Assembly: GCA_023230855.1 (NCBI GenBank)
Contig: JALNWQ010000015.1
Span: forward strand, 51,984 to 115,983
Reading direction: 5' to 3'
Length of the DNA: 64,000 nucleotides
Source: Solirubrobacteraceae bacterium
Lineage (GTDB): Bacteria > Actinomycetota > Thermoleophilia > Solirubrobacterales > Solirubrobacteraceae
Shown: positions 61,256 to 64,000 of the stretch, in pieces
Numbering within the stretch: the first letter of the stretch is position 1
How the letters are laid out: the number at the start of each line of letters is the position of its first letter
Translations under genes and position numbers: made by a program
Notes under the pieces: model-generated
The model's database searches: none
Told to the model about the DNA's origin: nothing
What the model saw: only the letters and a program-made list of their open reading frames with translations

Positions 61256-63177
61256 GGTCGGGGCTCCCCGCCGTCGCGGTCGAGGCGGAGCGTGCCGTCG
61301 CCGTCGCGGCGGACGCGCCAGCCGGCGGGCACGACGACCGTCGTCCCGTCCTCGGGCAGGACGAGCGGCCCCGCCTGCGCCGCGGTGGCCGGGACGTCGC
61401 CACCCAGCCGCACCTCCGGTGGGTCGGCGACGACGGTGCGCCGGATCGTCACGAGCTCGAGCTCGGCGTCGGGGTCGTCGAACCCGTACCGCTCGCGGTG
61501 CGCGGCGGCGAACGCGCGCCGCAACGCGTCGGGATCGGGCTCGACGTCGCGGACGGTGAGCTCGAACGCCTGCCCGACATAGCGGACGTCGTAGGCCATC
61601 CGCACCGTCCCGTCGCGCGCGCCGCCCGGTCCGTCGTCGTCGTCGCCGGCGGCCCAGATCGCGGCGTCGGGCCGCAGGCGGTCGGCGGTGATCGCGTCGC
61701 CGCGCAGCAGGACCGTTCGCGCATGGTCGCGTCGACGCGGCGCGGCGGCGAGGCCGACCGCGGAGAGCACGCCGCCGGTGCGGGGGACGAGGACCCGGTC
61801 GATCCCCAGGCGCTCGGCGAGCGACGCGGCGTGGAGCCCGCCGGCGCCGCCGTAGGCGAGGAGCGCGAACCCGCGCGGGTCGATCCCGCGCTCGACCGTC
61901 ACGGTCCGCAGGGCGCGCTCCATCTCGGTGTCGGCGACGCGCAGGATGCCGCGGGCGCACGCGTCGCGGTCGAGCCCGATCGCCGCCGCCAGGCGGTCGA
62001 CGGCGTCCGTCGCGGCGGCGGCGTCCAGCGCGACGCCGCCGGCGAGCGGTCGCGACGGGTCGAGCGTCCCGAGGACGACGTGGGCGTCGGTGACCGTCGG
62101 CTCGGTCGCCCCGCGGCCGTAGGCGGCCGGGCCGGGCTCGGCGCCGGCCGAGCGTGGCCCGACGCGGAGCGCGCCGCCGCTGTCGACCCACGCGATCGAT
62201 CCGCCGCCCGCGCCGACGGTGTGGATGTCGACCGTCGGGAGGGCGATCGGTCGCCCGCCGATCGTGCCGCCCCCGACCTCGGTCGCGTGGCCGTCGCGGA
62301 CGACGAGGACGTCGCAGGACGTGCCCCCCATGTCGAGGCACAGGAGGTCGGGCTCGTCCGACGCGGCGGCGACGAGCATCGCGGCCGCGGCCCCGCCGGC
62401 CGGGCCCGACAGGACGGTCGTGGCCCCGCGGGCCGCGGTCGCCTCGAGGTCGCCGACGCCGCCCGAGGAGTGCAGGACCTCCGGCGTCGGCAGGCCCGCG
62501 TCGGCGCAGCGCCCGGCGAGTCGGCGGAGGTACCGGCCGACGAGCGGGGACACCGCGGCGTCGACCTCGGTCGTCGCGGCGCGCTCGTACTCGCGGAACG
62601 TGCCGACGGCGGCGTGCGAGAGCGACACGTGGACGTCGGGGCCCAGGCGGTCGCGCAACGCCCGGCCGAGCCGCCGCTCGTGCTCGGGATGGCGGTCGGC
62701 GTGGAGCAGCACGACGGCGACCGCCTCGGGCTCGAGGTCGGCGACGCGCCGGGCGACGCGGTCGGCCTCGGCGTCGGTCAGCGGCTCCTCGACGCCGTCC
62801 GGGCCGCACCGCTCCGCGACGGCCACCCGTCGCTCCGGCGGGGTCAGTGCCGCGGGTCGCGCCCGGGCGAGGTCGTAGAGGTGGGGGCGGTCCTGGCGCC
62901 CGAGCTCGACGACGTCGACGAACCCGTCGGTCGCGCACAGCGCGGTCCGGGCCAGGCGGCCCTCGAGCAGGGCGTTCGTCGCGACGGTCATGCCGTGGCG
63001 GAAGCCACGGACGGCCGCGACGTCGGCCCCGGCGCGCTCCAGCACCGCGTCGACGGCGGCCAGGACGCCACGCGACTGGTCGTCGGGCACGGTCGGCGCC
63101 TTCGCCGTGACGATGCCGGCGTCGGTCACGAGGACCGCGTCCGTGAACGTCCCTCCGACGTCGACGCCGAGCAGCAC
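61252..63177 (-). CDS. hyuA: Hydantoinase/oxoprolinase family subunit A
   Basis: 641 residues. LLGVDVGGTFTDAVLV is the N-terminal actin-like phosphate loop; DLLCLDMGGTSCDVLVV and GAGGGSIAWVDSGGALRVGPRSAGAEPGPAAYGRG are the central hallmarks; SPLVGRYLRRL and LALLAYGGAGGLHA follow. This subunit binds ATP and activates the lactam carbonyl. The C-terminal acidic patch precedes VLPEDGTTVVVPAGWRVRRD. GTG 63177 follows TAGCCT by 7 bases. It forms an operon with hyuB. Confidence 0.93.
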   Translation of the reverse strand: MLLGVDVGGTFTDAVLVTDAGIVTAKAPTVPDDQSRGVLAAVDAVLERAGADVAAVRGFRHGMTVATNALLEGRLARTALCATDGFVDVVELGRQDRPHLYDLARARPAALTPPERRVAVAERCGPDGVEEPLTDAEADRVARRVADLEPEAVAVVLLHADRHPEHERRLGRALRDRLGPDVHVSLSHAAVGTFREYERAATTEVDAAVSPLVGRYLRRLAGRCADAGLPTPEVLHSSGGVGDLEATAARGATTVLSGPAGGAAAAMLVAAASDEPDLLCLDMGGTSCDVLVVRDGHATEVGGGTIGGRPIALPTVDIHTVGAGGGSIAWVDSGGALRVGPRSAGAEPGPAAYGRGATEPTVTDAHVVLGTLDPSRPLAGGVALDAAAATDAVDRLAAAIGLDRDACARGILRVADTEMERALRTVTVERGIDPRGFALLAYGGAGGLHAASLAERLGIDRVLVPRTGGVLSAVGLAAAPRRRDHARTVLLRGDAITADRLRPDAAIWAAGDDDDGPGGARDGTVRMAYDVRYVGQAFELTVRDVEPDPDALRRAFAAAHRERYGFDDPDAELELVTIRRTVVADPPEVRLGGDVPATAAQAGPLVLPEDGTTVVVPAGWRVRRDGDGTLRLDRDGGEPRP

Positions 63178-63184
63178 GTCGCGG

Positions 63185-63190
63185 AGGCTA
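63185..63190 (-). promoter_or_regulatory. Leaderless-type -10 hexamer for hyuA
   Basis: TAGCCT on the reverse strand, 7 bases before GTG 63177. Confidence 0.5.
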
Positions 63191-63306
63191 CGCGGTCGCC
63201 GGGCCGCGCCGGGCCTCGCCGCCTCGGCCCGCGCGACGCCGCGGGCCGACGGCGTCGCCGACGCTCCCGGCCGACCGGGCGGCCCGTCCCCGTCCGGCGC
63301 GCCGGG

Positions 63307-63759
63307 TCAGGCGACGAGCGCCTGCTCCGCCATGAGCGCCCGCTCGAACTCCGCGTCGAGCTCCTCGGTCTCGGTGAGGTGCTGGTGGGAGGGGCAGTAG
63401 CGGGAGCCCTCCAAGGGGTCGCGCTGGCACGGCTGCCCGCGGCGCGTCGTCGCCTGGCAGGTCGGCTGGGTCCCCGACAGGTCGTGGCCGAGCGACGGGT
63501 CCCGGCGCAGCTGCTCGGCGAGGCCGCCGACGTGCAGGCGCACCGCCTGCCAGACGCGCGCCTGCTCCGCGATCGGGAAGAGGAAGCGGATCTCGTGGAA
63601 CAGCGTCTTCGCCGGGTGGGCGAAGTAGTGCGGATCCCCGACGAGGCGCTGGATCGTCGATTCGCAGGCGTGGAGCAGGTGCTCCTGGCTCTCCCGGCCG
63701 CGGTCGGGCGGCAGGCTGCGGAGGACGTCGCGGTACAGGGCTCGGCTCAGGTGATACAT
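63307..63759 (-). CDS. Hypothetical protein with C-terminal Cys/His cluster
   Basis: 150 residues; first part helical (SRALYRDVLRSLPPDRGRESQEHLLHACESTIQRLVGDPHYFAHPAKTLFHEIRFLFPI). The tail has CQATTRRGQPCQRDPLEGSRYCPSHQ: three Cys and one His, a short zinc-knuckle pattern often seen as a C-terminal tag (DUF5763-like). An AT-richer stretch upstream (63800-63860) holds the promoter, with CATAGACC as a possible -10 and a leader of about 55 bases. Function unknown. Confidence 0.8.
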   Translation of the reverse strand: MYHLSRALYRDVLRSLPPDRGRESQEHLLHACESTIQRLVGDPHYFAHPAKTLFHEIRFLFPIAEQARVWQAVRLHVGGLAEQLRRDPSLGHDLSGTQPTCQATTRRGQPCQRDPLEGSRYCPSHQHLTETEELDAEFERALMAEQALVA

Positions 63760-63883
63760 GGCGAAGTGGGCCGGGACCGTCGCGCCGGCCGGTGGGTGGC
63801 GGGCGACGTGCCGGGTCTATGGGCTACAACCCGCGAAATGTTCGATTCCGGTTAAGGGCGCGCCGCCGGGCGCCACCGGGGCG

Positions 63884-64000
63884 TCAGGACCAGGGCTCGA
63901 GCCGCACGTCCGGCCCGCCGTCGCCGGCGACCACGACGGTGTGGTGCCCGTCGAGCGCGGGGTCGGTCGCCGGGTGGTCGGTGCGGCGGTGCGCGCCGCG
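63884..64000 (-). CDS. nadB: 3' end of probable L-aspartate oxidase
   Basis: 38 codons and a stop; the gene runs off the right edge. RGAHRRTDHPATDPALDGHHTVVVAGDGGPDVRLEPWS resembles the end of NadB, where SRGxHxRxDxP follows the C-terminal helix that contacts FAD. NadB oxidises aspartate to iminoaspartate in NAD synthesis. Other flavoproteins of the succinate dehydrogenase family share the SRGxHxRxD pattern, so the name is probable only. Confidence 0.6.
   Translation of the reverse strand, partial: RGAHRRTDHPATDPALDGHHTVVVAGDGGPDVRLEPWS

Noticed and set aside
63828..63854. TTCGATTCC, resembling a tRNA T-loop
   Set aside because: No acceptor stem, D-arm or anticodon stem can be formed around it.

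Overview
The window is 64 kb of very G+C-rich, gene-dense chromosomal DNA with many GTG starts. The content is that of an actinobacterium: a cyclic di-AMP (ydaO-type) riboswitch in front of an NlpC/P60 hydrolase, a PspA/PspAA/PspAB/HtpX envelope-stress cluster, a MarP-like protease beside a penicillin-binding protein, meso-diaminopimelate decarboxylase, and a CysO/CysM/Mec cysteine pathway. Several hypothetical families resemble proteins I associate with Solirubrobacterales (Thermoleophilia, for example Patulibacter or Conexibacter). That placement is an inference from gene content. No tRNA, rRNA, CRISPR array, insertion sequence, prophage or origin was seen.

Layout. 1-6.7 kb is envelope maintenance: a partial lipoprotein, the riboswitch and NlpC/P60 gene, pspA-pspAA converging on htpX-pspAB, an M23 coiled-coil peptidase and lgt. 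7.5-14 kb holds lysA, hom-thrC and, after two reverse-strand envelope genes, thrB: the aspartate-family pathway to DAP/lysine and threonine. 14-22 kb has small conserved proteins, an NTF2-domain PBP divergent from a MarP-like membrane protease, and topoisomerase III. 21.9-29 kb is an AddB/AddA-type helicase-nuclease pair. 30.2-36.4 kb is gltB-gltD (glutamate synthase), followed by a gene-poor stretch rich in hairpins. 36.8-40.4 kb has a TetR regulator, a zinc-knuckle protein of uncertain function and an ECF sigma factor with a membrane-anchored tail. 40.4-48.7 kb holds a CrtC-like protein, an MIP18/SufT protein, a secreted subtilase, an M28 peptidase, ispH, a metallophosphoesterase and a redoxin. 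48.8-57.8 kb carries membrane proteins, Sco1, and a scattered sulfur-carrier cysteine pathway: rhodanese-E1, cysO, cysM, tatA and mec, with recQ between. 57.9-64 kb is reverse-strand: DUF1152-DUF1802, hydantoinase hyuA-hyuB, a Cys-rich-tailed protein and the 3' end of a probable nadB.

Two general points. First, about two dozen genes have a TAnnnT (or close variant) hexamer ending 6-12 bases before the start codon and no Shine-Dalgarno sequence, so leaderless transcription looks like the default. The same pattern was used to choose several starts. Second, the best candidate for an under-described system is the cysteine pathway. The sulfur carrier ends in -GGAR rather than -GG, a JAMM protease (Mec) that could trim it lies 4 kb away, the activating enzyme has its rhodanese at the N-terminus, and the activating enzyme and cysM share an almost identical promoter/operator box.
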